NCBI RefSeq assembly: GCF_040779325.2
Contig: NZ_JBFONT020000002.1
Span: 310,001 to 374,000 of the forward strand
Direction: 5' to 3'
Length of the DNA: 64,000 nt
Source: Aestuariibius violaceus
GTDB taxonomy: Bacteria > Pseudomonadota > Alphaproteobacteria > Rhodobacterales > Rhodobacteraceae
Below, in pieces: positions 1-8,466 of this stretch; position 1 is the first letter of the stretch; the number at the start of each line of letters is the position of its first letter. The position numbers and the translations under genes are program-made. The notes under the pieces are model-generated. The model had not been told where the DNA came from. It ran no database searches and saw only the letters and a list, made by a program, of their open reading frames with translations.

Positions 1-782
1 AGGACCGTTTCCATCGCGGCGACAGCGTCCGCCGGGGTCTGCGCCTGATCGGTCCGGTAGGTGATGAAGAGCCAGTCGGCGTCGAAATCCTGCAGCCGCT
101 CGGCCGAGAAGCGGGCATGTTCGCCGTCGGGGATGGTTTCGATGATGTCGGGGAAGGCGAGGCCTGCATCCCGCAGGAGCGCCCCGATATGGAAGTATTC
201 GTGCCACGAGAAGAGCGCGCCGTCGAAGGCGTGCAGGTAGCTGACCGTCGTGCCCTCGGGGACGAGCGCACGGATCTGCGCGACCTGCGCATCGTAGCGG
301 ATACGGTTGTGGCGCAGCCGCGCGCCGGTTCCGGTGATCTCGGCGAAGAAGGCTTGCGCCTCGTGAAGCGGCGTGTCGGTTGCGTAGACGATCGTGGGCG
401 CGATCGCCTCGAGCTGGTCCAGGCTCACCTCGTCCTGCCAGTCGGGCAGGATGATGAGGTCGGGATCGGCGAGGGCGACGGCTTCGATATCGATGGGGAA
501 ATTGCCGAGGAACGAGATCCCGGAATTGTCGAAGTCGATCCCCGTCGTGACCTTCGAGGCGCGCATCAGTTCGGTTCCGTCGGGCAGGACGGACCCCTGG
601 CTCGCGACGGGCACGATGCCCAGCTCGATCAGCGGGACGGCAACGTTCTTGGCGCCGAGCGCCGCGATGCGCTGGGGATCGGCCGGGATCGTGACGGTGC
701 GGCCTGCATGGTCGGTGACCTCGCGAGTGTCGGCCAGCGCCGGAGTGGCGAGGACGAGGAGAATGGCGAGGACGATCCGCAT
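1..782 (-). CDS. Iron-siderophore ABC transporter substrate-binding protein (partial, 3' end outside window)
   Basis: Periplasmic binding protein that would deliver a ferric siderophore or haem-like ligand to the permeases encoded just upstream. About 260 residues are visible. They start with a Sec signal peptide (MRIVLAILLVLATPALA) and continue into the FepB/FecB-type fold: an N-terminal region with DHAGRTVTIP, then PDLIILPDWQ, then APTIVYATD. The start at 782 lies 10 bp after the permease stop, so this is the last visible gene of the minus-strand ATPase-permease-permease-binding protein operon. The C-terminal lobe is missing because the window starts here. The exact ligand cannot be read from sequence, and no TonB-dependent receptor is visible nearby. 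Confidence 0.85.
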   Translation of the reverse strand, partial: MRIVLAILLVLATPALADTREVTDHAGRTVTIPADPQRIAALGAKNVAVPLIELGIVPVASQGSVLPDGTELMRASKVTTGIDFDNSGISFLGNFPIDIEAVALADPDLIILPDWQDEVSLDQLEAIAPTIVYATDTPLHEAQAFFAEITGTGARLRHNRIRYDAQVAQIRALVPEGTTVSYLHAFDGALFSWHEYFHIGALLRDAGLAFPDIIETIPDGEHARFSAERLQDFDADWLFITYRTDQAQTPADAVAAMETV

Positions 783-792
783 GGGTTGCCTT

Positions 793-1842
793 TCAGAGCT
801 GGCTTCGGGCCTGGCTGCGCAGGATCAGCCAGACGAAGACGGGGACGCCGATCACCGCGGTGACGAGGCCGGCGGGGATCTGGACCGGTGCGAAGAGGGC
901 GCGGCCGAGCAGGTCGGCGAGGCTGACCATCAGCGCCCCGGTCGCAGCCGAGAGGGCCAGGTGCAGCCCGACGCCGGACCGCGCGATGCGGCGGGCGATA
1001 TGCGGTGCGACGAGGCCCACGAAGCCGAGCGGGCCGACGGCGGCGACGGCGAAGGCGGCGAGCGCGACGGAAAGCGTGATGAGGATGATCCGGTCGCGGC
1101 GGACGGCGATGCCGAGGCCCGTCGCAACCTCCGGCCCGAAGCGCAGCGCGGCCATCGGCCGGGCCGCCCAGACCAGCGCCGGGGTGCAGAGCAGGATGCA
1201 GAGCGCGAGCGACCGGACCTCTCCCCATCCCGCGGCGTGGACCGATCCGGCGAGCCAGCCGAGCGCGGCGATGGCCCGGTCGATGTCGCCGTAGGTCAGG
1301 AGGGTGTTCGTCCCGGCCGTGATGAAGGCCGCCACGCCGATGCCCGTCAGGATGAAGCGCATCGTGGCGCCGCCCGTGCGCTGCATGGCGATCCACTGGA
1401 TCAGCGCGGCAACGGCCAGCGCGCCGCCGAAGGCCAGCAGCGGCCGCCAGCCAAGGCCGATCCCGGGGAAGGCGATCATCACCGCGACGACGGCGAAACC
1501 CGCACCCTGGCTGACGCCGACAAGGCTGGGATCGGCCAGCGGGTTGCGGGTGACGTTCTGCAGGACGGCGCCCGACAGCGCGAAAAGCGCCCCCGTCATG
1601 GCGGCCGCAAGCGAGCGGGGGAAGCGGAAATCCCAGACGACGGTCTCTGCCGTTTCGGACGGCGGGTTGGCGAAGAGGGTTGCGAGGACGCCGGCGAGGT
1701 CGATCGGGTAGGTGCCCGTCAGGAGGCTTGTGGCGAGGACCCCGACATTCGCGGCGACGAGCAACGCAAGGATACCAAGCGCGCCGAGGGGAAGGGCGAA
1801 GGTGACCGGCCCGTCGAGCCGCTGCCAGACCGCGCCGGTCAT
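793..1842 (-). CDS. FecCD-family iron-siderophore ABC transporter permease
   Basis: Inner-membrane permease of 349 residues, the normal size for the FecCD/BtuC family, with about nine or ten hydrophobic segments. Family signatures include RNPLADPSLVGVSQGAG near residue 90 and GPLGFVGLVAPHIAR near residue 270, the cytoplasmic loop that contacts the ATPase. The chosen ATG at 1842 overlaps the stop of the preceding permease by 4 bp (ATGA), which indicates translational coupling. It should form the heterodimeric channel with the 1839-2840 product. The specific siderophore is unknown. Confidence 0.92.
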   Translation of the reverse strand: MTGAVWQRLDGPVTFALPLGALGILALLVAANVGVLATSLLTGTYPIDLAGVLATLFANPPSETAETVVWDFRFPRSLAAAMTGALFALSGAVLQNVTRNPLADPSLVGVSQGAGFAVVAVMIAFPGIGLGWRPLLAFGGALAVAALIQWIAMQRTGGATMRFILTGIGVAAFITAGTNTLLTYGDIDRAIAALGWLAGSVHAAGWGEVRSLALCILLCTPALVWAARPMAALRFGPEVATGLGIAVRRDRIILITLSVALAAFAVAAVGPLGFVGLVAPHIARRIARSGVGLHLALSAATGALMVSLADLLGRALFAPVQIPAGLVTAVIGVPVFVWLILRSQARSQL

Positions 1843-2840
1843 AGCCGTGCCCTTACCAGCCAGACGAAGAACGGGGCTCCCAGAAGCGCCGTGACGATGC
1901 CCGTCGAGATCTCGACGGGTGCCAGCACCATCCGGGCGGCGATGTCGGTCAGCAGCAGGAAGGTTGCCCCGAAGAGGGCCGAGAACGGGACGATCATGCG
2001 GTAATCGTGACCGACGATCAGGCGCACCGCATGGGGCACGATCAGGCCGACGAACGCCATCGGCCCGGCGATCGCCACGGCCGAGGCGGTCAGGGAGACG
2101 ACGGCGAAGAGCACCAGCGCCTTGAGCCGCGTCACGTCGACGCCGAGGCCGGTCGCCGTCTCGTCGCCCATGGCGAGCGCCGTGACCTGCCGTGCGACGG
2201 CGACCGCGACCAGAAGACCGGCGGCAAACCAAGGAAGCGTCCAGATCAGGATTCCAGGCGGGCGGCCTGCCAGCGTACCGGTCAGCCAGACGCGGAGATT
2301 CTCGAACGTGTCCTCGTCGAGCAGATTGGCAATCGAAATCAGCGCGGCGAGGAAGGCCGTGACCGCTGCACCCGACAGAACGAGCGTGAGCGGCGTCGCC
2401 CCTCCCGGGGCAGAGACGGCGATCGTCCAGACGATGACGGCCGCGCCGAGCGCCCCTGCCGCAGCAATCAGCGGCACGACGGCAGTCGTCGCCAGATCGA
2501 AGACGCCGACCGCCATCACCACCGCGAAGGACGCGCCGGACAGGAGGCCCAGCAATCCGGGCTCTGCCAGCGGATTGCGCGTGACGCCCTGCATGAGCGC
2601 GCCGGCCACGGCGAGCGCCGCGCCGACCAGAACGGCGAAGACCGCACGTGGCAGGCGCAGGTCGCGGATAACAACATGATCGAAGCTTTCCGGATCGGGC
2701 GAGAAGACCGCTTCCGCCACGGTCAGAAGCGGGATGGCCTTCGCACCCACGGCGATGTGCCAGCCGAACGCGAGCGTCAGAGCGCCGATGGCCAGTAAGG
2801 CACCGCCTCCCATCAGGCCCTGACGCATGACGGCGGTCAT
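1839..2840 (-). CDS. FecCD-family iron-siderophore ABC transporter permease
   Basis: Second permease subunit, 333 residues. It carries the FecCD hallmarks RNPLAEPGLLGLLSGAS near residue 85 and GPMAFVGLIVPHAVR near residue 260, plus many hydrophobic helices. The start at 2840 overlaps the end of the ATPase gene by 4 bp. The next permease starts within this gene's stop, so ATPase, this gene and the 793-1842 gene form a tight coupled operon. It is homologous to but clearly diverged from its neighbour, as usual for FecC/FecD-type pairs. Confidence 0.92.
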   Translation of the reverse strand: MTAVMRQGLMGGGALLAIGALTLAFGWHIAVGAKAIPLLTVAEAVFSPDPESFDHVVIRDLRLPRAVFAVLVGAALAVAGALMQGVTRNPLAEPGLLGLLSGASFAVVMAVGVFDLATTAVVPLIAAAGALGAAVIVWTIAVSAPGGATPLTLVLSGAAVTAFLAALISIANLLDEDTFENLRVWLTGTLAGRPPGILIWTLPWFAAGLLVAVAVARQVTALAMGDETATGLGVDVTRLKALVLFAVVSLTASAVAIAGPMAFVGLIVPHAVRLIVGHDYRMIVPFSALFGATFLLLTDIAARMVLAPVEISTGIVTALLGAPFFVWLVRARL

Positions 2841-3691
2841 TGCGCAGCGACCGGACGGGCCAGGTCCGTCCGCGGGACACAGACCGGGCGGCCGCTTTCG
2901 GGATCCATCAGGACGACGGCGTCGAGGCCGAAGATGCGGGACAGGTTGCCTGTCGTGAAGACCTCCCGCACCGGCCCCTCGGCGACGATCGCGCCGTCTT
3001 TCATCATGACCAGCCGGTCGGCAAAGGCGGCAGCGACGTTCAACTCGTGCATGACGATGACAAGCGTACGGCCCGCCCCGTGGGCGATCCCGTGCAGCAG
3101 CTGCATGAGTTCGACCTGGACCTTGAGGTCGAGGAACGTCGTCGGCTCGTCGAGCAGCAGGATCTCGGTCTCCTGGGCCAGGACCATCGCGATCCAGCAG
3201 CGCTGCCGCTGCCCGCCCGACAGGTCGGACACCCGCCGGTCGGCGAATTCGGTGACATCCGCGGCCGCCATGGCCTCGGCCACGGCCCGGGCATCCTCGC
3301 GCGACCACTGCCGGATGAGGGACTGATGGGGAAAGCGCCCTTGCGAGACGAGCTCCCGTACCGTCAGCCCCTCCGGCGCGACAGGTCCCTGGGGCAACAG
3401 CGCGATACGCCGGGCGATCTTGCGCGTCGGCTGGTGGTGGACCGGTTCACGGTCAAGCAGGACGGCGCCTTTTGCAGGGCGGAGGATGCGAGCCATGGCC
3501 TTCAGGAGGGTCGACTTCCCGCATCCGTTCGGCCCGACCACGATGGTGACCTGGCCCGCTTCAACCGCGAAATCCAGGTCGAAAATGATACGTGTCGTGC
3601 CGTAATCCACGGCAAGCCCGCTGACGGATAAGCAAGTGCTCTTCCGGAAGCGCGCGACCTGAGCCTGTGCTGGACCTGCGGCCTTGGACAT
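2837..3691 (-). CDS. Iron-siderophore ABC transporter ATP-binding protein
   Basis: Cytoplasmic ATPase of 284 residues that powers the adjacent FecCD permeases. Walker A is GPNGCGKST at residues 53-61, the ABC signature LSGGQ is at 157-161, and Walker B is ILLLDEP at 177-183, followed by the switch histidine in VIVMHELN. The N-terminus carries about 20 residues more than is typical of FepC/FhuC proteins, so a start inside the first 20 codons is possible. First gene of the minus-strand operon running to the window edge. A short perfect dyad lies about 170 bp upstream. Confidence 0.93.
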   Translation of the reverse strand: MSKAAGPAQAQVARFRKSTCLSVSGLAVDYGTTRIIFDLDFAVEAGQVTIVVGPNGCGKSTLLKAMARILRPAKGAVLLDREPVHHQPTRKIARRIALLPQGPVAPEGLTVRELVSQGRFPHQSLIRQWSREDARAVAEAMAAADVTEFADRRVSDLSGGQRQRCWIAMVLAQETEILLLDEPTTFLDLKVQVELMQLLHGIAHGAGRTLVIVMHELNVAAAFADRLVMMKDGAIVAEGPVREVFTTGNLSRIFGLDAVVLMDPESGRPVCVPRTDLARPVAAQ

Positions 3692-4294
3692 TGGTCAGCC
3701 TTCCGCCGCCGTCGCTGCCTTGCCGGATCGCCAAAGCCAGACGAGGTTCGAGGTGTCGCTTGATGTCGTTGCCATGCCTCTCCGACCGCTCGTGGGGGCG
3801 TATTCGTCGCCGACCGGGCTTGTTGCCGAATGCAACTGGCTTGGCAGGAGAAATCTGAGTGATATTATCAGGAAAGTCCAGAGCAAGGAATTGACTCCAT
3901 TGCCCGTTGGGATTCTCCGGCCTGCATCTGCCTTGTTTGTAGGCAGGGGATGAGGTTTCCGGAGTTCCGGAGATGAATGCGAGCTTGACTTGATTCCGCT
4001 CCGAGGATGTCAAAACAGTCTCGCGATATTTTCGAAACGCGTCGTGGGCCTACACTTGCTCTCGCCGCTGGGGTCTTTGCCTTCTCATTCGGAAAACTAT
4101 CTCATTTCCCGCCGCACTCGGCGCATGCCTGCCGTCGATCGGATCGTTGACGTGCTGCGGCGCGGCCCACCGAAGCGACAATTCGCTGCGGGCGCATAAT
4201 CCTTCATTTGAAAGATGACCCGGCCCCCGGAACAGAGCGGACCTTGGACCGAGAACACTGAAGGGCCGCCTTTCAGCTGGTGCGTCGCAGCCTG
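3692..4294. other. Intergenic region between the iron operon and the PEP-mutase-like gene
   Basis: About 600 bp without a convincing gene. Short open frames exist on both strands but have no family resemblance or clear ribosome site. The composition is less GC-rich than the flanking genes. The part next to 3691 should hold the promoter of the minus-strand iron operon. It contains the perfect dyad TGATATTATCA at 3860-3870, whose minus-strand reading includes a GATAAT -10-like hexamer. Confidence 0.6.
3860..3870. promoter_or_regulatory. Candidate operator/-10 dyad upstream of siderophore ABC operon
   Basis: TGATATTATCA is a perfect 5-1-5 inverted repeat about 170 bp before the ATPase start. 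Read on the minus strand it contains GATAAT, which resembles a -10 hexamer, so a repressor bound here could block transcription. Iron regulators of Alphaproteobacteria (RirA, IscR, Irr, Fur/Mur) bind dyads, but this one does not match a specific consensus that I can state. The functional assignment is inference. Confidence 0.35.
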
Positions 4295-5065
4295 CTAATC
4301 CGGGACTTCCCGAATCTCCCTGAACCGTGTTTCCAAATCTGTCGCGGCACTGAAGAACGGCGCGGGGCCATAGCTGAAACGGGACACGCCACAACCTTTC
4401 ACATCGCTCATCGACGAAAGATCCCTTAGCATCATTGCGTTCACCGGCAGATTGGCTGCTGCAGTGATGTCGGACAGAAGGTCCAGTTCGGTGAGGCCGG
4501 GTACAAAAAAGCCACTTGCGCCCGCATCCGCATAGGCCGCTTCACGATCCAGCGCTTCAGATATCCGATCCTTGTGGGTCTCGGGATCTTTTCCGAGGAA
4601 CAAATCCGTTCGGGCGTTAATGAAGATCGGTACGTCTTCTTCCTTAGCCATGGAGCGGATCGCTTCAATTCGCTTCGCTTGCACGGAAACCGGGTGCAGC
4701 CCCTCACCGCCGACAATTCTGTCTTCGAAATTGATACCGATTGCGCCCGCGCGAAGGACGCGCCGGACATTCTCGGCGACATCCCGCGGGGCGGTCGCAT
4801 ACCCGCCCTCGAAATCGACCGTCACAGGAACGTCGACACTGGCGCAGATACGTTCCACGATGGTCAGCACGAGGTCGAGAGGAATGACCTCTCCGTCATC
4901 ATAGCCATGGGCCGCCGCTATTGACCAACTGCCGGTCGCGACCGCCGATGCGCCAGCTTTGGCAATGGCTTTGGCTCCGCCCGCATCCCAGATGTTATAG
5001 AGAACCAGCGGATGCTCTTTCCGATGCAGTGCAGCGAATTGCCTGGCTCTATCATTCTGTGGCAC
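4295..5065 (-). CDS. Isocitrate lyase/phosphoenolpyruvate mutase family protein
   Basis: TIM-barrel protein of the PEP-mutase/isocitrate lyase superfamily, 256 residues from the GTG start at 5065. Visible family motifs are NIWDAGGAKAIAKAG near residue 25, VDFEGGYA with metal-binding acids near residues 83-90, and GINFEDRIVGGEG near residue 115. The isocitrate lyase KKCGH motif is absent, so it is not a true isocitrate lyase. Members cleave or form C-C or C-P bonds of small oxoacids, and the substrate is unknown. The GTG was chosen because longer starts run deep into ada. With it the overlap with ada is only 14 bp, which suggests an ada-coupled operon. Confidence 0.8.
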   Translation of the reverse strand: MPQNDRARQFAALHRKEHPLVLYNIWDAGGAKAIAKAGASAVATGSWSIAAAHGYDDGEVIPLDLVLTIVERICASVDVPVTVDFEGGYATAPRDVAENVRRVLRAGAIGINFEDRIVGGEGLHPVSVQAKRIEAIRSMAKEEDVPIFINARTDLFLGKDPETHKDRISEALDREAAYADAGASGFFVPGLTELDLLSDITAAANLPVNAMMLRDLSSMSDVKGCGVSRFSYGPAPFFSAATDLETRFREIREVPD

Positions 5066-6137
5066 GTGCTTTTCCTTCGGTACGGGACGGCAGAAACTGC
5101 CGTTCAATTTCCAGGAGTTTCTGCTTGCGCCAGAGGCCACCGCCATAGCCTGTCAGCGACCCATCTGCACCGATGACCCTGTGGCATGGGATGACCAATG
5201 CGATCTGATTGGCCCCGTTTGCGCGCGCGACCGCGCGCACGGCAGAGGGGCGGCCGATGCGTTTGGCGATGTCGGAGTAGCTGCGCGTGGCACCAGCCGA
5301 GATTTCGCGCAAAGCCTCCCAGACCTGTTTCGTGAAGGTTGATCCGTGCAGGGCCAGAGGTGTTTGGAACGCCGCCGATCTGCCCTCGAAAAACGCCGTC
5401 AGTTCGGTTCTGATCTGGTCCGAGGGGTCAGTCCGCCCAATTCCGATCTTTCCCTTCGCGAAGCTATCCAACTTTCTGATCTCACTGCGCAACGCCTTGC
5501 GATCGAAGAATTCCAGCAGGTGAAGCTGGGATCGACTGGCGATCGAGATCATGTCGCCAAGCGGCGTGGCGATCCAGTCCGCGTAGAGCAGAGGAGTGCG
5601 AGACATGTTGCCAGGGGCTTTGCCTATCAGGTTCGAAAAAGCGGCTCGAAACGCGCTTGCGGACTCAAAGCCTGCTTCCAACTGTCCCTCAATGACCGCA
5701 CCGCCATTGGCAATGGTTTCGAAGCCATCTCTCAATCTGCGCTGACGGGCCATTTCGAGGAAGGTCATCCCGAACTGACGCTTGAAGCTTCGGCGTACAG
5801 TTGACAGATCAAAGCCCAACCGTTCGATATCACTTTCGCGCCAGCGATAGTCTGGACGCTCATCCAGCGCTGCAAGAAGACTGGCAATGGCCGGGTCAGC
5901 CATTGCCATTGGTGCGAGGGGGTGGCAGCGCTTGCAGGCGCGATATCCAGCCTCGATGCACTCACCCACCGTGCCGAAAAAGGTGCAATTCTCTGACTTC
6001 GGTTTGCGCGCAGGGCAGGTCAGGCGGCAGAAAACACCGGTGCTGGATACGCAGACATAGGCGCGGCCATCGAAGGCGGCATCTCGGTCAAGGAGTGCCT
6101 GAAACAGGGTGTCGTGGCTTGGCAGATCAAATAGCAT
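5052..6137 (-). CDS. ada: Bifunctional Ada DNA-alkylation repair protein/transcriptional activator
   Basis: 361 residues with the full Ada architecture. The N-terminal zinc domain has cysteines 37, 41, 68 and 71, where Cys37 (in TGVFCRLTCPAR) would accept methyl from phosphotriesters. An AraC-type helix-turn-helix spans about residues 90-180. The C-terminal O6-alkylguanine methyltransferase carries IPCHRVIGADGS with active Cys318. The ATG at 6137 gives the usual Ada length, and a longer in-frame start would only add unconserved residues. Ada self-methylates and activates its own promoter. The PEP-mutase-like gene downstream overlaps it and may be co-induced. Confidence 0.93.
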   Translation of the reverse strand: MLFDLPSHDTLFQALLDRDAAFDGRAYVCVSSTGVFCRLTCPARKPKSENCTFFGTVGECIEAGYRACKRCHPLAPMAMADPAIASLLAALDERPDYRWRESDIERLGFDLSTVRRSFKRQFGMTFLEMARQRRLRDGFETIANGGAVIEGQLEAGFESASAFRAAFSNLIGKAPGNMSRTPLLYADWIATPLGDMISIASRSQLHLLEFFDRKALRSEIRKLDSFAKGKIGIGRTDPSDQIRTELTAFFEGRSAAFQTPLALHGSTFTKQVWEALREISAGATRSYSDIAKRIGRPSAVRAVARANGANQIALVIPCHRVIGADGSLTGYGGGLWRKQKLLEIERQFLPSRTEGKARATE

Positions 6138-6444
6138 AGCTGCCTCATACCACAGGCAAAACGGTGCGCCGCCTGTGATCGGGCGTCTATTCCAGGTTTT
6201 CACGGTTCCCCAAAACGGTGGCCTGTTGATGTCGGAGGATCAGCCCGTGTGGGCCCTGCAGAGACCTTCGTCCACCCGCGCCGGAAAGCATCGTTTCAAT
6301 GGACCAGAGGCCCCCACCGCACTGACCATCAAACCGGACCAAGGGCGAGACGGAGCATCAGAAACAGGTTGTGGAGTGGATTTTGGCTCAAGCGTTTTCG
6401 TGAACCTCATCTACTCTTTTTGCCAGGCAGCTAGAGAAATGAAG

Positions 6445-6534
6445 TGGCGGAGAGACAGGGATTCGAACCCTGGGTGGGCTTGCACCCACAACGGTTTTCG
6501 AGACCGCCCCGTTCGACCACTCCGGCACCTCTCC
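6445..6534 (-). tRNA. tRNA-Ser(CGA)
   Basis: A 90-nt tRNA on the minus strand with encoded 3' CCA. The acceptor stem GGAGAGG (6534 downward) pairs with TCTCTCC before the G discriminator. The anticodon loop reads CTCGAAA, giving anticodon CGA for UCG codons. A long variable arm (GTGGGTGCAAGCCCAC) typical of serine tRNAs precedes the T-arm GGTTCGAATCC. UCG codons are common in this GC-rich DNA. Confidence 0.96.
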
Positions 6535-6688
6535 GCGAAGGGTCGTGGCGGGCGACATAGGCAAAGCACCGCGCACGCGCAACATGTTTTTCCAAGGACA
6601 CGATTTCGCCATGCATCTTTTGGACAGTTGGACAAATCGCCGCGACCTCTTAGGTTGCAAATTCTGAGACCGATGAGGAGCCTGGTGT

Positions 6689-7510
6689 ATGATCGCTCGA
6701 CTTGCTGCTGTCTTTCTCGTGCTTGCCGCGTCTGTTCAGTCCGTTGCGGCCCAATCGCTTCAATCCACCCTCTTCGACGTGCTCGGCATGCCGCAGATGG
6801 TCGAGATTGCGCGAGAAGAAGGTCTTGCGACGGCCGAGAACCTTGGCACTGACGTCTTCCCGGGGCGCAGCGATGGGGAGTGGCAGCGCAAGGTATCCCG
6901 GATCTATCAGTTGAACGCGATGACCGATCTGGTCGAGGCCAACTTCACCCAGGCGCTGTCGCCGGAAGAGGCGACGTCCCTGCTGCAGTTCTTTACCTCG
7001 GCGCGCGGCGAATCGATCGTGACACTGGAGCTGAGCGCGCGGCGTGCGCTGCTCGACGAAGAGATCGAGGAGGCGAGCAAGGTCGCCGCGACGCAGATGG
7101 CCGCCGAATACGGTCAGCATTACCAGCTGGTCGAAGAGTTCATCGATGCCAACAATCTGGTCGACAGCAATGTCGCTGGCGCGCTGAATGCGAGCCTTGC
7201 CTTCTATCGGGGGCTGGCCGATGGCGGCGCCTATCCGGCCGAGATGGGCGAGCGGGCGATGGTGGCCGAGGTCTGGAGCCAGGAGGGCGAGATCCGCCAG
7301 AACATGACGGAATGGCTCTATTCCTATCTGTTGCTGGCCTATGAGCCTTTGCCGACCCAGGATCTGCAGGCCTATATCGACCTCAGCCAGACGCCCGCAG
7401 GGGCTGCCCTGAACCGGGCGATGTTCGCGGCGTTCGAGCCGCTGTTTTCGGAGACCTCCTATGCACTGGGCCGCGCGGCGGCCGAGATGATGGCGAGCCA
7501 GGAGCTCTGA
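6689..7510 (+). CDS. DUF2059 domain-containing exported protein
   Basis: 273 residues starting with a signal peptide (MIARLAAVFLVLAASVQSVAAQ). The remainder is largely helical and matches the style of DUF2059 proteins: an N-terminal block and a C-terminal block around QDLQAYIDLSQTPAGAALN that together form the duplicated helical domain seen in the family. No enzymatic motif is visible. The molecular role is unknown, and a periplasmic location is inferred from the signal peptide. It stands alone between tRNA-Ser and rplU, and a hairpin followed by TTTT lies about 50 bp downstream. Confidence 0.72.
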   Translation: MIARLAAVFLVLAASVQSVAAQSLQSTLFDVLGMPQMVEIAREEGLATAENLGTDVFPGRSDGEWQRKVSRIYQLNAMTDLVEANFTQALSPEEATSLLQFFTSARGESIVTLELSARRALLDEEIEEASKVAATQMAAEYGQHYQLVEEFIDANNLVDSNVAGALNASLAFYRGLADGGAYPAEMGERAMVAEVWSQEGEIRQNMTEWLYSYLLLAYEPLPTQDLQAYIDLSQTPAGAALNRAMFAAFEPLFSETSYALGRAAAEMMASQEL

Positions 7511-7523
7511 TCCCAGGAAAGGC

Positions 7524-7552
7524 TTGACAGGGGCGTGCGCCCCGTGGATAAG
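7524..7552 (+). promoter_or_regulatory. Candidate promoter for rplU-rpmA
   Basis: TTGACA at 7524-7529 is followed after 17 bp by GATAAG at 7547-7552: a perfect -35 and a 4/6 -10 at ideal spacing. Transcription would begin near 7559 and give a leader of about 140 nt before rplU. The hairpin at 7559-7579 sits exactly at this putative start. Confidence 0.5.
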
Positions 7553-7558
7553 CCGCGG

Positions 7559-7579
7559 GCCTCGATATTCGGGGCTTTT
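7559..7579 (+). terminator. Hairpin with T-run after the DUF2059 gene
   Basis: GCCTCG-ATATT-CGGGGC forms a 6-bp stem (one G-T pair) followed by TTTT. It is placed to end transcription of the DUF2059 gene. Because it also lies at the start of the predicted rplU leader, its role may be different. Confidence 0.45.
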
Positions 7580-7701
7580 CGCACTTTCGCGATGAGATAA
7601 CGAACGCTCGTGACGAGCGCGCAGTCCGAGGGTGGGGCGAGTCCCCGCAAATGCCGCAGAGCGCGGAACCCGAGAGACGCGGGATACGAAGGAAGAGAGA
7701 T

Positions 7702-8460
7702 ATGTTTGCGGTTCTGAAAACCGGCGGCAAGCAGTATCGCGTCACCTCGGGTGACGTGCTGCGGGTCGAGAAGATCGCCGCCGATGCAGGCGAGACAGTC
7801 CAGTTCAACGAGGTTCTGATGGTCGGCGGCACAGTTGGCACGCCGTTCGTGGCGGGTGCCGGTGTGCAGGCCGAGGTGATCGAACAGATCAAGGGCGAGA
7901 AGGTCATCCACTTCGTCAAGCGCCGGCGGAAGCATTCGTCGAAGCGCACGAAGGGCCACCGCCAGCAGCTGACGCTGCTGCGCGTGACCGACATCCTGGA
8001 GAAGGGTGCGGACAAGTCCGGCGTGAAGGAAGCGGTCGGCGCGGGCATCGCGGGCTGGACAGGCGTCGCGGCCGACAAGGGCAATTATGCGGATAACCGC
8101 GCCGAGCAGGCCGAGATGAAGAAGCGCGTCAAGACGGGCGGCGCCAAGGAGAAGGTCGCCGAGAAGGCCGAGAAGCCGAAAGCGGCCCCCAAGGCGGATA
8201 CAGCCGCATCCACCTCGAAGCCCGGCAACCTGCTGACCGAGGCGCGTGATGGCCAGCCCGACGATCTGAAGAAGATCTCTGGCGTTGGTCCGGCACTGGA
8301 AAAGAAGCTGCATGACAACGGCGTTTTCCACTACGACCAGATCATGGCTTGGGGTGCGGAAGAAATCGCTTACATGGATGATCAGCTGTCCTTCAAAGGA
8401 CGCATCGAACGTGATAACTGGGTCGAGCAAGCCACGGCGCTTGCCGCCGAGAAGGAGTAA
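7702..8460 (+). CDS. rplU: 50S ribosomal protein L21 with long C-terminal HhH extension
   Basis: The first ~102 residues are canonical L21 (MFAVLKTGGKQYRV ... FVKRRRKHSSKRTKGHRQQ). The protein continues to 252 residues, more than twice the common length of about 103. A low-complexity Lys/Ala/Glu linker (about 130-175) leads to a helix-hairpin-helix-like domain (about 183-250) containing DDLKKISGVGPALEKKL and ending in a helical repeat. Such fusions occur in Rhodobacterales to my knowledge. The extension may contact rRNA or DNA; that is inference. The ATG at 7702 has GGAAGAGAG upstream. rpmA follows 6 bp later. Confidence 0.93.
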   Translation: MFAVLKTGGKQYRVTSGDVLRVEKIAADAGETVQFNEVLMVGGTVGTPFVAGAGVQAEVIEQIKGEKVIHFVKRRRKHSSKRTKGHRQQLTLLRVTDILEKGADKSGVKEAVGAGIAGWTGVAADKGNYADNRAEQAEMKKRVKTGGAKEKVAEKAEKPKAAPKADTAASTSKPGNLLTEARDGQPDDLKKISGVGPALEKKLHDNGVFHYDQIMAWGAEEIAYMDDQLSFKGRIERDNWVEQATALAAEKE

Positions 8461-8466
8461 CGACCA

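Noticed and set aside
394..2880. Long open frames on both strands across the first permease genes (for example 394-2004 plus and a minus frame running to 2880)
   Set aside because: They are antisense or alternate-frame shadows of FecCD permease genes in GC-rich DNA, with Arg/Pro/Ala-rich sequence and no family resemblance.
4295..5146. Longer start (5146) for the PEP-mutase-like gene
   Set aside because: It would overlap ada by 95 bp with unconserved residues; the GTG at 5065 matches the domain start.
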